From Deltaproteobacteria bacterium (GTDB lineage Bacteria > Desulfobacterota > Binatia > UTPRO1), in the NCBI GenBank assembly GCA_020848745.1, contig JADLHM010000134.1:1-58238 (forward strand): DNA of 58,238 nucleotides, in the 5' to 3' direction. Shown here piece after piece: positions 36,208 through 46,215 of the stretch. The notes below the pieces were generated by a model that worked only from the letters and a program-made list of their open reading frames with translations, searched no databases and was not told where the DNA came from. A program made the position numbers and the translations under genes. How positions within the stretch are numbered: position 1 is the first letter of the stretch; every line of letters begins with the position of its first letter.

Positions 36208-38127
36208 CTACTCCTTGACCTCTTCGAAATCGGCGTCGACCGCGTCGTCCCGACCCGGCTGCGTCCCGGCGCCCTCGCCGCCCGCGCTCGTCCCGTCGCC
36301 GCCGCCGGCCGCGCCCTGCTGCGACGCCTTGGCGTACATCGCCTCGGCGAACTTGTGGGCGGCCTGCTCGAGCGCCGTCCGGGCCGACTGCATCTGGCCG
36401 GAGTCGCCACCCTCCAGCGCCTTCTTCGCGCTGTCGACCGCCGACTGCAGCGCGCCCTTCGCGGCCGCATCGACGTCGGCCGGTGCGTCCGCGATCGACT
36501 TCTCGGCGCGATACACCACCTGATCGAGCTGGATGCGCGCCTCGACCTCCTCGCGCCGCTTCTTGTCCTCGGCGGCGTTCGCTTCTGCTTCCTTCACCAT
36601 CTTCTTGATCTCGTCCTCGGAGAGACCGCTCGACGCCGTGATCTGGATCGACTGCTCCTTGCCCGTGCCGAGGTCCTTGGCGTGGACGTGGACGATGCCG
36701 TTCGCGTCGATGTCGAAGGTGACCTCGACCTGCGGCATGCCGCGCGGCGCCGGCGGGATCCCGACGAGATCGAACTGGCCGAGCAGCTTGTTGTTGGCCG
36801 CCATCTCGCGCTCGCCCTGGAAGACCCGGATCGTGACCGCGTTCTGATTGTCCTGCGCCGTCGAGAAGACCTGGCTCTTCTTGGTCGGGATCGTGGTGTT
36901 CTTCTCGATGAGCTTGGTGAACACGCCGCCCAGGGTCTCGATGCCGAGCGAGAGCGGGGTCACGTCGAGGAGCAGGACGTCCTTCACCTCGCCCTTCAGC
37001 ACCGCGCCCTGGATGCCGGCGCCGATCGCGACCACCTCGTCGGGGTTCACGCCCCTGTGCGGGTCCTTCCCGAAGAGCTTCTTCACGCGCTCCTGCACCG
37101 CCGGCATGCGGATCATGCCGCCGACGAGGATCACCTCGTCGATGTCCTTCACGCCGAGCCCGGCGTCGCGGAGCGCGGTCGTGCACGGCCCCTCGAGGCG
37201 ATCGAGCAGATCCGCGACCAGCACCTCCAGCTTGGCGCGGCTGAGCTTCATGTTGAGGTGCTTCGGACCCGTCTGGTCGGCGGTGACGAACGGCAGGTTG
37301 ATGTCCGTCTCCATCGCCGTCGAGAGCTCGCACTTCGCCTTCTCGGCGGCTTCCTTCAGACGCTGGAGCGCCATGCGGTCGTTGCGCAGGTCGATCCCCT
37401 GATCCTTCTTGAACTCGTCGGCCAGGTAATCGATGATGCGCTGGTCGAAGTCCTCGCCGCCGAGGAAGGTATCGCCGTTGGTCGCCTTCACCTCGAAGAC
37501 GCCGTCGCCGAGTTCCAGGATCGATACGTCGAACGTGCCGCCGCCGAGGTCGAAGACCGCGATCTTCTCGTCTTTCTTCTTGTCGAGGCCGTAGGCGAGC
37601 GCGGCCGCGGTCGGCTCGTTGATGATGCGGAGCACGTTCAAGCCGGCGATGCGACCGGCGTCCTTGGTGGCCTGGCGCTGGCTGTCGTTGAAGTAGGCCG
37701 GGACCGTGACAACGGCCTCGCTGACCGGCTCGCCGAGATGGTCCTCGGCGGTCTGCTTCATCTTCTGGAGGATGAAGGCGGAGATCTCCGCGGGGCTGTA
37801 CTTCTTGCCGCGAATCTCGACCCAGGCGTCGCCGTTGTCGGCCTTGACGATCTTGTAGGGGGAGATCTTGAGGGCCTTCTGGACCTCCGGGTCCTCGAAG
37901 CGGCGGCCGATGAGGCGCTTCACCGCGAAGATGGTGTTTTCCGGGTTCGTGATGGCCTGCCGGCGCGCGATCTGGCCGACGAGACGCTCACCGCCCTCCG
38001 TGAACGCCACCGTCGACGGCGTGATGCGACTGCCTTCGGCGTTGGTGATCACGACGGGGTCGCCCGCCTCGACGATCGCGACGCAGGAATTGGTGGTACC
38101 GAGATCTATGCCGATGACTTTCGCCAT
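36208..38127 (-). CDS. dnaK: Hsp70 chaperone DnaK
   Basis: The 639-residue protein is full length. It starts [20 protein letters not shown], has [26 protein letters not shown]-type [33 protein letters not shown] and [14 protein letters not shown] in the ATPase domain, and [20 protein letters not shown] in the substrate domain. It ends in an Asp/Glu-rich tail ([13 protein letters not shown]). AAAGGAG lies nine bases before the ATG. It is 27 bp after grpE. Confidence 0.97.
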   Translation of the reverse strand: MAKVIGIDLGTTNSCVAIVEAGDPVVITNAEGSRITPSTVAFTEGGERLVGQIARRQAITNPENTIFAVKRLIGRRFEDPEVQKALKISPYKIVKADNGDAWVEIRGKKYSPAEISAFILQKMKQTAEDHLGEPVSEAVVTVPAYFNDSQRQATKDAGRIAGLNVLRIINEPTAAALAYGLDKKKDEKIAVFDLGGGTFDVSILELGDGVFEVKATNGDTFLGGEDFDQRIIDYLADEFKKDQGIDLRNDRMALQRLKEAAEKAKCELSTAMETDINLPFVTADQTGPKHLNMKLSRAKLEVLVADLLDRLEGPCTTALRDAGLGVKDIDEVILVGGMIRMPAVQERVKKLFGKDPHRGVNPDEVVAIGAGIQGAVLKGEVKDVLLLDVTPLSLGIETLGGVFTKLIEKNTTIPTKKSQVFSTAQDNQNAVTIRVFQGEREMAANNKLLGQFDLVGIPPAPRGMPQVEVTFDIDANGIVHVHAKDLGTGKEQSIQITASSGLSEDEIKKMVKEAEANAAEDKKRREEVEARIQLDQVVYRAEKSIADAPADVDAAAKGALQSAVDSAKKALEGGDSGQMQSARTALEQAAHKFAEAMYAKASQQGAAGGGDGTSAGGEGAGTQPGRDDAVDADFEEVKE

Positions 38128-38154
38128 TATCGTGGCTCCTTTGTGAGGCCCTCG

Positions 38155-38775
38155 TTAAGCATCCTTCGCATCCTTGGCAACGTTCTCGCCGCGCTCGGGC
38201 CCGCCGCCGTCGGCGGCGCGGGCGGGGCCCTTGCCGACCGTGACGAGCGCGGGCCGCAGCAAGCGATCGTGCAGGACGTAACCGCGCAGATGCTCGTCGA
38301 TGACGGTGTTCGGCGGGTGCTCGCTCTCGACGTGGCTGATCGCCTCGTGGAGGTTCGGATCGAATGTCGCGCCGCGGGCCGACACCACCTTCACCCCGTG
38401 GCGCTCGAAGACCTCGTCGAAGCCGCGCAACACCATCTGGACGCCGGCGACGATCGGATCGTCGCTCCCGGCGTGCGCGAGCGCGCGATGCAGGTTGTCG
38501 ATCACGGGCAGCAGGTCTCGGAGGAGGTGCTCGGAGCCGAAACGCAGCGCGTCCTGCTTTTCGCGCGCCGCGCGGCGCTTGAAGTTCTCGAGATCGGCCT
38601 GCGTCCGCAGCCAGCGATCCTTGACCTCGCAGAGCTCGGCTCGGAGCTGGAGGCGCTCCTGCTCCTCGAGGGTCGCCTCACGGGTGCCCTCCCCGGATTC
38701 CGCCGGATCATCGTCGGCGCCGCTGCCGTTCGACGTCTCGGCGCTCTTCGGGCGCGTCGCGTCCTCGTCCGACAT
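38155..38775 (-). CDS. grpE: Nucleotide exchange factor GrpE
   Basis: The 206-residue protein has an acidic disordered N-terminus, a coiled-coil (EQERLQLRAELCEVKDRWLRTQADLENFKRRAAREKQD) and the GrpE C-terminal signature (NLHRALAHAG, GVQMVLRGFDEVFERHGVKVVSARGATFDPNLHEAI). It releases ADP from DnaK. No hrcA and no CIRCE element is seen upstream. A TTGACA promoter candidate lies about 60 bp upstream of the ATG. The start MSDEDATR at 38775 is chosen over an extension that would run through that promoter. Confidence 0.94.
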   Translation of the reverse strand: MSDEDATRPKSAETSNGSGADDDPAESGEGTREATLEEQERLQLRAELCEVKDRWLRTQADLENFKRRAAREKQDALRFGSEHLLRDLLPVIDNLHRALAHAGSDDPIVAGVQMVLRGFDEVFERHGVKVVSARGATFDPNLHEAISHVESEHPPNTVIDEHLRGYVLHDRLLRPALVTVGKGPARAADGGGPERGENVAKDAKDA

Positions 38776-38831
38776 CCGTCTACAGCCCCCTTCTGATTGG
38801 ATTCGTTGCGGAAATCCTGAAGACCCGCGCG

Positions 38832-38859
38832 AACCTAAGGCCGATTCGCGCGCTGTCAA
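38832..38859 (-). promoter_or_regulatory. Possible promoter of grpE-dnaK-dnaJ
   Basis: On the minus strand TTGACA (38859-38854) is followed after 16 bases by TAGGTT (38837-38832), about 57 bases before the grpE start. The TTGACA is a perfect -35 box; the -10 is weak. No heat-shock (sigma-32) boxes are evident. Confidence 0.45.
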
Positions 38860-38913
38860 CCAACCGAGCGCGAGATTTGCGAGTCGCGATGGCGACCGCT
38901 ACTACAGGAAGCG

Positions 38914-39687
38914 GTGCCCGCCTCGATCATCCCGCCCGAGGAGATCGTGACCCCGGCGGTCGTCGTCCGCACCCGCGCCTTCGGCGAGTCCGACAAGATC
39001 GTGACCTTCCTCACCCGCGATCGAGGCAAGATCGCCGGGATCGCCAAGGGAGCCCGGCGCTCGAAGCGACGCTTCGTGAACGTGCTCGAGCCCTTCACCC
39101 ACGTCGACGTCACCCTCCGCCTCCGACCGCACCGCGACCTGGCGTTCGTGAGCGCGTGCGTGCTGCGCGACGCGCCGATCGCCCTCGCGCGCGACCTCGT
39201 GAAGTTCGCCTATGGGAGCTACGTGCTCGAGCTCGCCGACCGCATGGTCCGCGAGCACGAAGCCGGTCCCGAGACCTACGAGCTCGTCCGCGACGTGATC
39301 GCCCTCCTCGAGCAGGGCGATGCGGAGCCCGGCGTGCTGCGCGCCTTCGAGCTGCATCTCCTGCGGCTCACCGGCTACGAGCCCGAGCTCGACCGTTGCC
39401 GCCGCTGCGGCACGCCGGCCGGGTCGGAGACGATGATGTACGTACACCCGGCGCGCGGCGGCGTGCTCTGCGTCCGCTGCCGCGGCGAGGGACGCGCGTA
39501 CCAGGCGTCGCCGCCGGTACTGGAGCGCCTGATCGCGTTTCAGCGCACCGCGTTCAGCGACCGCGCCGGGGAGCACTTCCGGCTCGCCCCGGGCATGGCA
39601 GCCGAGGCCCGGGCTCTCGTCCGCTGTTTCTTCGCAGCGAACCTCACCGCCCCGCTCGCGTCCGAGAAGCTCCTCGAATCCCTCTGA
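38914..39687 (+). CDS. recO: DNA repair protein RecO
   Basis: The 257-residue protein has an OB-fold N-terminus (TPAVVVRTRAFGESDKIVTFLTRDRGKIAGIAKGARRSKRRF) and a zinc finger with CRRCGTP...CVRC (about residues 166-190). It also has the RecO C-terminal helical part. It loads RecA with RecR at gaps and ends. It starts with GTG at 38914, divergent from grpE, with 138 bp between them; AGGAAG lies upstream of the GTG. Confidence 0.93.
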   Translation: MPASIIPPEEIVTPAVVVRTRAFGESDKIVTFLTRDRGKIAGIAKGARRSKRRFVNVLEPFTHVDVTLRLRPHRDLAFVSACVLRDAPIALARDLVKFAYGSYVLELADRMVREHEAGPETYELVRDVIALLEQGDAEPGVLRAFELHLLRLTGYEPELDRCRRCGTPAGSETMMYVHPARGGVLCVRCRGEGRAYQASPPVLERLIAFQRTAFSDRAGEHFRLAPGMAAEARALVRCFFAANLTAPLASEKLLESL

Positions 39688-39691
39688 CACA

Positions 39692-39721
39692 CGGCGGCCG
39701 CGCACGCGGCGGCCGCGCACG
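39692..39721. repeat. 15-bp direct repeat, two copies
   Basis: CGGCGGCCGCGCACG occurs twice in tandem right after the recO stop. Each copy contains a GCGGCCGC palindrome, so the pair can also pair with itself and may work as a weak terminator for recO. Confidence 0.6.
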
Positions 39722-39722
39722 C

Positions 39723-39751
39723 TTGACGACGGAGGGCGCGCCGAGCTAACG
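39723..39751 (+). promoter_or_regulatory. Possible promoter of the Thr/Pro-linker protein gene
   Basis: TTGACG at 39723-39728 and CTAACG at 39746-39751 are 17 bp apart and lie about 33 bp before the ATG at 39784. The layout repeats that seen before the beta-helix gene at 19869. Confidence 0.35.
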
Positions 39752-39783
39752 ACCGCCATCCGCTCCCCCACCGGAGGTGCCGT

Positions 39784-41841
39784 ATGCGGCGCTCATCATC
39801 GACGCCCTGGAAGCTCTGCACCCGCGTCGCCGCGACTGCCGTCGCGGTCACCTGCGCCGCCATCCTTCACGGCGCCGGCTCCTGGGAGGCCGCCAGAGCC
39901 CAGAGCGGTCCAGGGCTCGATCACTTCACCTGCTACCAGGCGAAGCCGTCGAAGGGGTTCCCGAACTTCGCACCGCTCGGGGGCTTGCCGCTCGTCGACG
40001 GGCTCGGCGGCGCGCTCGTCGACGTCAAGAAGCCGCGCGCGCTCTGCAACCCCAGCAACGTGAACGGCCAGGATCCGAGCGCCCCCACCCACGACGAGCA
40101 CCTCGCGAGCTACCAGATCAAGCGCTCCGCAGGGCAGCCGAAGTTCGCCAGGCTCAGGAATCAGACCGTGGTGGACGCGTTCGGCACGCTGACCCTCGAC
40201 GTCAAGAAGCCGGTGCGTCTCATGGTCCCGAGCGCGAAAATGGTCCTCGCGCCACCCCCGCCGCTGGCGGCGCCGGTTACCGATCACTTCACGTGCTACG
40301 CGGTGAGCATCAGCCGCGGCGCGCCGAAGTTCACGCCGATCCAGAACATCCAGGCGATCGACCAGTTCGGAAACCTCACCGTGGGCGCGAAGAAGCCGAC
40401 GGCGCTCTGTCTCGCAACCGACAAGAACGGCGAGGAACCGGGCGCCGAGACCCACCCCGACCACCTCATGTGCTACCAGATCAGGCGCGGCTCTTCCTTC
40501 ACGCCGGTCCTCCAAACCTACGTCGACAACCAGTTCGGCCTCGAGACACTCGACGTGACGAAGCCGGCCGAGCTCTGCGTGCCCGCGCTCCTGAACCCGG
40601 TCCCGACGCCGACGCCGACGCCGAGCGCGACGCCCGATCCGACCAGCACCGCGACCGCGACGACGACCCCGACGGCGACGTTCACCGCCACGCCAACCGC
40701 GACCGCGACCCCGACCGCAACGTCCACCGCCACGCCGACCGTAACCGCGACCCCGACCGGCACGACCCCGACCCCGACGCTGAGCGCGACCCCGACGCCG
40801 ACGCTGAGCGCGACCCCGACGCCGACCGTCACCGCGACCGCAACCGCGACGCCGACCGCGACGGAAACGCCGACGCCCACCGCGACCGCGACGGCGACGG
40901 CGACGGCGACGATCACGGCGACCCCGACCGCCACCCTCACGCCGACTCCCACGCCCACGCCGCTCAGCCGCACGTGCACGATCGGCGGTCCATCGAGCCT
41001 CGTCGGACTGCAGTTCAAGGGCGTCCCGCTCTTCGGCAACCTGCGCCTCACCGGCGCCCTGACCGGCTCGCAGACGATGCAGCTCCAGTCGGCGGACGGC
41101 AACGGCGTCCGCCAGATCACCGTCCCGGCGAGTTCCATCGTGTTCAACCCGATCGTGATCACTCCGCCGATCGGGTCCCCGATCCGCCTCTGCGTCTCGC
41201 CGACCGGGCCCGACGGCGCGGGCACGATCGACTGCGACGGCGGCGAGCCGAACGTCAACATCACGGCGCGGCAAGACCACAACACGAACAACGCGCCCGG
41301 CGGCAACGGCGGTCTGCCGCAGGATCCCGAGTGCGACGACACGCGCACGGCCCCGGACGGCAGCGTGTCCGCGGCGTGCCTGGAGTCCTCGGTCACCGGC
41401 TGCAACAGCAGCGATCCGCACATGGGCGTCTGCAACAGCCCGGTCGAGCACATCGAGAGCGGCACCTTCGCGAGCGGCAGCTTGCGGGTGGTCGAGTACC
41501 TGCGTCTGCGCCAGGTGAGCAACGTCGGCGGGGACGGCGTGCAGTGCACCGGCGACGACACCTACGCCGCGACGACCGACCTCACCGTCTTCCTCACGAC
41601 CGGCGCGGCGCGCGGCACGATTTACGACGCCAAGAACTCCGCCAACAGCCTCCTCGACCACCAAGCAACCGGGTGCACGAACTGCACGACGCAAGTCACC
41701 GGAGCCCCGCGCGCCTGCAGCGCGATCGACGGTCCGAGCGGCAGCCTGACAGGTTTGAAGATCGGTGCCGGCTTCCCCGCCCTCGACCTCGATGCGACCG
41801 CCGGCGACGGCGCGGTGACCATCGAGGTGACCTGCCAGTAA
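39784..41841 (+). CDS. Large secreted protein: repeated DHFTCY modules, Thr/Pro linker, C-terminal domain
   Basis: The 685-residue protein has a signal peptide (VAATAVAVTCAAILHGAGSWEAARAQ). The N-terminal half holds four related units of about 75 residues. Each has a start like LDHFTCYQAKPSKG, a middle such as LVDGLGGALVDVKKP and an end such as ALCNPSN. The pattern is recurrent in Binatota-type secreted proteins (DUF7450-like, by my reading). Residues about 275-398 are a Thr/Pro/Ala repeat, probably an extended linker. The last 285 residues contain several Cys and a GLQFKGVPLFGNLRLTGAL start; I do not recognise this domain. AGGAGG-like ACCGGAGG precedes the ATG. The location is probably the cell surface or outside the cell. 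Confidence 0.78.
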   Translation: MRRSSSTPWKLCTRVAATAVAVTCAAILHGAGSWEAARAQSGPGLDHFTCYQAKPSKGFPNFAPLGGLPLVDGLGGALVDVKKPRALCNPSNVNGQDPSAPTHDEHLASYQIKRSAGQPKFARLRNQTVVDAFGTLTLDVKKPVRLMVPSAKMVLAPPPPLAAPVTDHFTCYAVSISRGAPKFTPIQNIQAIDQFGNLTVGAKKPTALCLATDKNGEEPGAETHPDHLMCYQIRRGSSFTPVLQTYVDNQFGLETLDVTKPAELCVPALLNPVPTPTPTPSATPDPTSTATATTTPTATFTATPTATATPTATSTATPTVTATPTGTTPTPTLSATPTPTLSATPTPTVTATATATPTATETPTPTATATATATATITATPTATLTPTPTPTPLSRTCTIGGPSSLVGLQFKGVPLFGNLRLTGALTGSQTMQLQSADGNGVRQITVPASSIVFNPIVITPPIGSPIRLCVSPTGPDGAGTIDCDGGEPNVNITARQDHNTNNAPGGNGGLPQDPECDDTRTAPDGSVSAACLESSVTGCNSSDPHMGVCNSPVEHIESGTFASGSLRVVEYLRLRQVSNVGGDGVQCTGDDTYAATTDLTVFLTTGAARGTIYDAKNSANSLLDHQATGCTNCTTQVTGAPRACSAIDGPSGSLTGLKIGAGFPALDLDATAGDGAVTIEVTCQ
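40603..40966 (+). repeat. Low-complexity Thr/Pro/Ala-coding repeat within the secreted protein
   Basis: Short units such as CCGACGCCG and ACCGCGACC recur for about 360 bp. A longer repeat CTGAGCGCGACCCCGACG occurs twice close together. All stay in frame and code for (TP)n, TAT and TPT. Such tracts gain and lose units by slippage. Confidence 0.85.
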
Positions 41842-41894
41842 GCACGACCGGCGGCGAGTTCGAGGGCGCGGCTCGTCCGTCAAATTGACCCTCC

Positions 41895-43286
41895 ATGGGT
41901 GGGGTGATATCGACCCCCCTCTTGGAAACCCCCACCGATAGCGGCTCCGGCGGCCGGCGCGCCGTCACGATGGAGAAGATCGCGAGCCTCTGCAAACGCC
42001 GCGGCTTCGTCTTCCAATCGAGCGAGATCTACGGAGGTCTCGGCAGCTGCTGGGACTACGGTCCGCTCGGCGTCGAGCTGAAGCGCAACATCACCGAGGC
42101 CTGGTGGCGCGACATGATCACGTCGCGCGAGGACATGGTCGGCCTCGACGCGGCGATCCTGATGCACCCGCGCGTCTGGGAGGCGTCGGGGCACCTCGCC
42201 GGCTTCACCGACCCGCTCGTCGACTGCAAGAAGTGCAAGCAGCGCTTCCGCGCCGATCAGCTCTCCACGGAGCAGTGCCCCGAGTGCGGCGGCGAGCTCA
42301 CCGAGGCCCGCAACTTCAACCTCATGTTCAAGACCTTCATGGGTCCGGTCGAGGACACGGCGAGCGTCGTCTACATGCGCCCCGAGACCGCGCAGGGCAT
42401 CTTCGTCAACTTCCAGAACGTGCTGAACGCCTCGCGCCAGAAGATCCCATTCGGCATCGGCCAGATCGGCAAGTCCTTCCGGAACGAGATCACGCCCGGC
42501 AACTTCCTCTTCCGGACCCGCGAGTTCGAGCAGATGGAGATCGAGTTCTTCGTCAAGCCGGGCGAGGACGAGAAGTGGCACCAATACTGGAAACAGACGC
42601 GATTCGATTGGTACCTGAAGTACGGCATCGATCCGGCGCGGCTGCGCCTCCGGGAGCACGGCGCGGACGAGCTCGCGCACTACGCCAAGGGATGCGCGGA
42701 CGTCGAGTACGAGTTCCCCTTCGGCTGGTCCGAGCTCGAGGGCATCGCGAACCGCAGCGACTTCGACCTGAAGCAGCACGCGGAGTTCAGCGGCAAGGAC
42801 CTCTCGTTCTTCGACGAGGAGAGCCGCGAGCGCTTCGTCCCCTGCGTGATCGAGCCGTCGGCGGGGGTCGGTCGGCCGCTCCTCGCCTTCCTCGTCGACG
42901 CGTACGACGAGGAAGTCGTGCAAGACGAGACCCGCGTCGTCTTGCGTCTCGACCCGCGCCTCGCGCCCGTCAAAGCCGCCGTCTTCCCGCTCATGCGCAA
43001 GGAAGGCCAGCCCGAGAAGGCGCTCGCCATCCGCGACCTGCTGAAGCAGCACTTCGCCGTCACCTACGACCAGGCCGGCGCGATCGGCCGGCGCTACCGG
43101 CGGCAAGACGAGATCGGCACGCCGTTCGGCATCACCGTCGACCACGAGACCATGCAGAACGACACGGTGACGGTGCGCGAACGCGATTCCATGCAGCAAG
43201 TGCGCATGCCCGTCGATCGCCTGGTCGACGAGCTGCGCGCGCGCGTGGCCGCCGGTCGCGCGGGCGTCGTAGCCACAACGCTCTGA
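41895..43286 (+). CDS. glyS: Glycyl-tRNA synthetase, dimeric (class II, archaeal/eukaryotic-like type)
   Basis: The 463-residue protein has the class II core of the alpha2 Gly[33 protein letters not shown], a zinc-knuckle insertion (CKKCKQRF...CPECGGEL), motif 2 in [29 protein letters not shown], and motif 3 region [16 protein letters not shown]-terminal anticodon-binding domain ends the chain. It charges tRNA-Gly. The start is uncertain: ATG 41895 has no clear ribosome site, and an internal ATG at 41970 ([12 protein letters not shown]) would match the usual N-terminus better. Confidence 0.93.
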   Translation: MGGVISTPLLETPTDSGSGGRRAVTMEKIASLCKRRGFVFQSSEIYGGLGSCWDYGPLGVELKRNITEAWWRDMITSREDMVGLDAAILMHPRVWEASGHLAGFTDPLVDCKKCKQRFRADQLSTEQCPECGGELTEARNFNLMFKTFMGPVEDTASVVYMRPETAQGIFVNFQNVLNASRQKIPFGIGQIGKSFRNEITPGNFLFRTREFEQMEIEFFVKPGEDEKWHQYWKQTRFDWYLKYGIDPARLRLREHGADELAHYAKGCADVEYEFPFGWSELEGIANRSDFDLKQHAEFSGKDLSFFDEESRERFVPCVIEPSAGVGRPLLAFLVDAYDEEVVQDETRVVLRLDPRLAPVKAAVFPLMRKEGQPEKALAIRDLLKQHFAVTYDQAGAIGRRYRRQDEIGTPFGITVDHETMQNDTVTVRERDSMQQVRMPVDRLVDELRARVAAGRAGVVATTL

Positions 43287-43359
43287 AACGAGCACACGAA
43301 CGCGCGTGCCGCATGCCCCGACGCGCGGCGCGCCCCAGATCGAAACGGAGTTCCTCGAC

Positions 43360-46215
43360 ATGGCCAAGAGTTCCCGCGGCAAGAGCAAGACGAAGAGCAC
43401 GAAGCGGCCCGCGAAGAAGGTCGTCGCGAAGCGCGCGGCCGTGAAGACGCGCGCCGGGGCGAGGTCGAAGGCCGGGAAGGCCGCGAGTGCCGGGCGCGGA
43501 AAGAAATACGTCTACGCGTTCGGGGGCGGCCGCGCCGACGGCAAGGCCGAGATGAAGAACCTCCTCGGCGGCAAGGGCGCGAACCTCGCCGAGATGGCGG
43601 GCATGGGTCTGCCGGTGCCCCCGGGCTTCACGATCTCGACCGACGTCTGCGCCTACTACTACGACAACCGCCGCGCCTACCCGGCGGAGTTGAAGAAGCA
43701 GGTCGCGGAGCACCTCGCGCGTGTCGAGAGTCTGGTCGGCCGGAAGTTCGGCGATGCAACCAAGCCGCTCCTGGTTTCGGTGCGCTCGGGCGCGCGCGCG
43801 TCGATGCCGGGCATGATGGACACGGTGCTCAACCTCGGCCTCAACGACGAAACCGTCCGGGGCCTGATCACGGGTTCGAACAACGAGCGCTTCGCCTGGG
43901 ACTCGTACCGCCGCTTCGTGCAGATGTACGGCGACGTCGTCCTCGGACTCAAGCCCGAGGACAAGCTCGAAGCCGATCCCTTCGAGGTCGTGCTCGAGCA
44001 CAAGAAGCACGCGCGCGGCGTGAAGCTGGACACCGAGCTCACCGCCGACGACCTCCGCGAGCTCGTCCACGAGTTCAAGGCACTCATCAAGCGCAAGCTC
44101 GGCGTCGACTTCCCGAGCGACCCGCACGCCCAGCTGTGGGGCGCGATCGGCGCCGTGTTCGGCTCGTGGCAGAACGCCCGCGCCATCACCTACCGGAAGC
44201 TCTACGGCATCCCCGACGAATGGGGCACGGCCGTGAACGTCCAGGCGATGGTGTTCGGCAACCTCGGCGACGACTGCGCGACCGGCGTCGGCTTCTCGCG
44301 CGACCCCGCGACCGGCGAGCGCCAGTTCTACGGCGACTTCCTGGTGAACGCGCAGGGCGAGGACGTCGTGGCCGGCATCCGGACCCCGCAGCCGCTCAGC
44401 AGGAAGGCCGCGATCGACGACGCGCGGGCGCAGGGCATCGCCGAGGGCGACCGCTTGCCGTCGCTCGAGGAGGTCATGCCCGGCCTCTACAAGCAGCTCA
44501 CGCAGATCGCCGCGCGGCTCGAAAAGCACTACCGGGACATGCAGGACATCGAGTTCACGATCGAGGGCGGCAAGCTCTACATGCTGCAGACGCGGAACGG
44601 AAAGCGCACCGCGCACGCCGCGATCAAGATCGCGGTCGACATGGTGAAGGAGAAGCTGATCGACCGCGACACCGCGCTCATGCGCGTCGAGGCGGGCTCG
44701 ATCGACCAGCTCCTGCACCCCGGCCTCGATCCCCGGGCGGAGAAGCGGCTCATCGCCAAGGGCGTCGCCGCCTCCCCGGGCGCCGCCGCCGGCGAGGTCG
44801 TCTTCAGCGCCGACGACGCCGAGGCCGCGGCCGGCGAAGGCAAGACGGTGATCCTGGTGCGCGTCGAGACGTCGCCCGAGGACATCCACGGCATGAACGT
44901 CGCCGAGGGCATCCTGACCGCGCGCGGCGGCAAGGCGTCGCATGCGGCGGTCGTCGCGCGCGGCATGGGCAAGACCTGCGTCGCTGGCTGCAGCGACCTC
45001 GAGATCCACTACGAGGGCGAGTACTTCCTCGCCAGGGACGGCGTGCGCGTCGGCCGCGGCGATTGGATCACCCTCGACGGCTCGACCGGCGAGGTCTTCC
45101 TCGGGAAGGTCGCGACCGTGCGCCCCGAGGGCGAGACCGGCGACTTCGCGACCCTCATGGGCTGGGCCGACAAGACCCGGACGCTCAAGGTGCGCACCAA
45201 CGCCGACACGCCGAAGGACGCGAAGGTCGCCCGCCAGTTCGGCGCCGAAGGCATCGGCCTCTGCCGTACCGAGCACATGTTCTTCGACGCCGAGCGCATC
45301 GACGTGGTGCGCGAGATGATCCTCGCGACCGACCTCGCCGGCCGCGAGCGCGCGCTCCAGAAGCTCCTGCCGATACAACGCGGCGACTTCGAGGCGATCT
45401 TCCGCGAGATGCACGGGCTCCCGGTGACGATCCGGCTGCTCGACCCGCCGCTCCACGAGTTCCTGCCGCAGACCGATGCCGACACCGACGAGCTCGCCGC
45501 CAAGATCGGCGTCGACCCGGCCAAGATGCGGGCGCGCCGCGAGCAGCTGCACGAGATCAACCCGATGCTCGGCATGCGCGGGTGCCGGCTTGGCATCGTG
45601 TATCCCGAGATCTACCTCATGCAGGTGCGCGCCATCATGGAGGCGGCCTGCACGGTCGCCCGCGACGGCGTCAAGGTGGTCCCGGAGATCATGATCCCGC
45701 TCATCGGCCATGTGAACGAGCTCGCCCGGCTCCGCAGGGAGGCAAATGATCTCTGCCAGGCGGTCATCAAAACGGCCGGCCAGAAGGTCGCGTACACGAT
45801 CGGCACCATGATCGAGGTGCCGCGCGCCGCGCTCACCGCCGACGAGGTCGCCCGCGAGGCCGAGTTCTTCTCGTTCGGCACCAACGACCTGACCCAGATG
45901 GGCTTCGGCCTCTCGCGCGACGACGCCGCCATGTTCCTCCCGCAGTACGTCGACAGCGGCATCCTCCCGGTCGACCCGTTCGCGAGCCTCGACCAGACCG
46001 GCATCGGTCAGCTGATGGAGATCGCCGTCCGCAAGGGCCGGAGCGTCCGCGCCAACTTGAAGATCGGGATCTGCGGCGAGCACGGCGGCGACCCGAGCTC
46101 GGTCGACTTCTGCCACCGCACCGGGCTCGACTACGTCTCGTGCTCGCCCTATCGCGTGCCGGTCGCGCGCCTCGCGGCCGCGCAGGCGGCGCTCGCGAGC
46201 AAGAAGAAGAAATGA
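43360..46215 (+). CDS. ppdK: Pyruvate, phosphate dikinase with a basic N-terminal extension
   Basis: The 951-residue enzyme has the ATP-binding domain (NLLGGKGANLAEMAGMGLPVPPGF; SVRSGARASMPGMMDTVLNLG) and the phosphohistidine domain (TARGGKASHAAVVARGMGKTCVAG). The PEP/pyruvate barrel follows (EGIGLCRTEHMFF, GTNDLTQMGFGLSRDD, CGEHGGDPSSV). It interconverts pyruvate, ATP and phosphate with PEP, AMP and diphosphate. Before the usual KYVYAFGGG start lies a Lys/Arg/Ala/Ser-rich tail of about 47 residues, similar to histone H1-like tails. The ATG at 43360 is used; one 54 bases upstream is also open. Its stop overlaps aroE by four bases. Confidence 0.95.
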   Translation: MAKSSRGKSKTKSTKRPAKKVVAKRAAVKTRAGARSKAGKAASAGRGKKYVYAFGGGRADGKAEMKNLLGGKGANLAEMAGMGLPVPPGFTISTDVCAYYYDNRRAYPAELKKQVAEHLARVESLVGRKFGDATKPLLVSVRSGARASMPGMMDTVLNLGLNDETVRGLITGSNNERFAWDSYRRFVQMYGDVVLGLKPEDKLEADPFEVVLEHKKHARGVKLDTELTADDLRELVHEFKALIKRKLGVDFPSDPHAQLWGAIGAVFGSWQNARAITYRKLYGIPDEWGTAVNVQAMVFGNLGDDCATGVGFSRDPATGERQFYGDFLVNAQGEDVVAGIRTPQPLSRKAAIDDARAQGIAEGDRLPSLEEVMPGLYKQLTQIAARLEKHYRDMQDIEFTIEGGKLYMLQTRNGKRTAHAAIKIAVDMVKEKLIDRDTALMRVEAGSIDQLLHPGLDPRAEKRLIAKGVAASPGAAAGEVVFSADDAEAAAGEGKTVILVRVETSPEDIHGMNVAEGILTARGGKASHAAVVARGMGKTCVAGCSDLEIHYEGEYFLARDGVRVGRGDWITLDGSTGEVFLGKVATVRPEGETGDFATLMGWADKTRTLKVRTNADTPKDAKVARQFGAEGIGLCRTEHMFFDAERIDVVREMILATDLAGRERALQKLLPIQRGDFEAIFREMHGLPVTIRLLDPPLHEFLPQTDADTDELAAKIGVDPAKMRARREQLHEINPMLGMRGCRLGIVYPEIYLMQVRAIMEAACTVARDGVKVVPEIMIPLIGHVNELARLRREANDLCQAVIKTAGQKVAYTIGTMIEVPRAALTADEVAREAEFFSFGTNDLTQMGFGLSRDDAAMFLPQYVDSGILPVDPFASLDQTGIGQLMEIAVRKGRSVRANLKIGICGEHGGDPSSVDFCHRTGLDYVSCSPYRVPVARLAAAQAALASKKKK

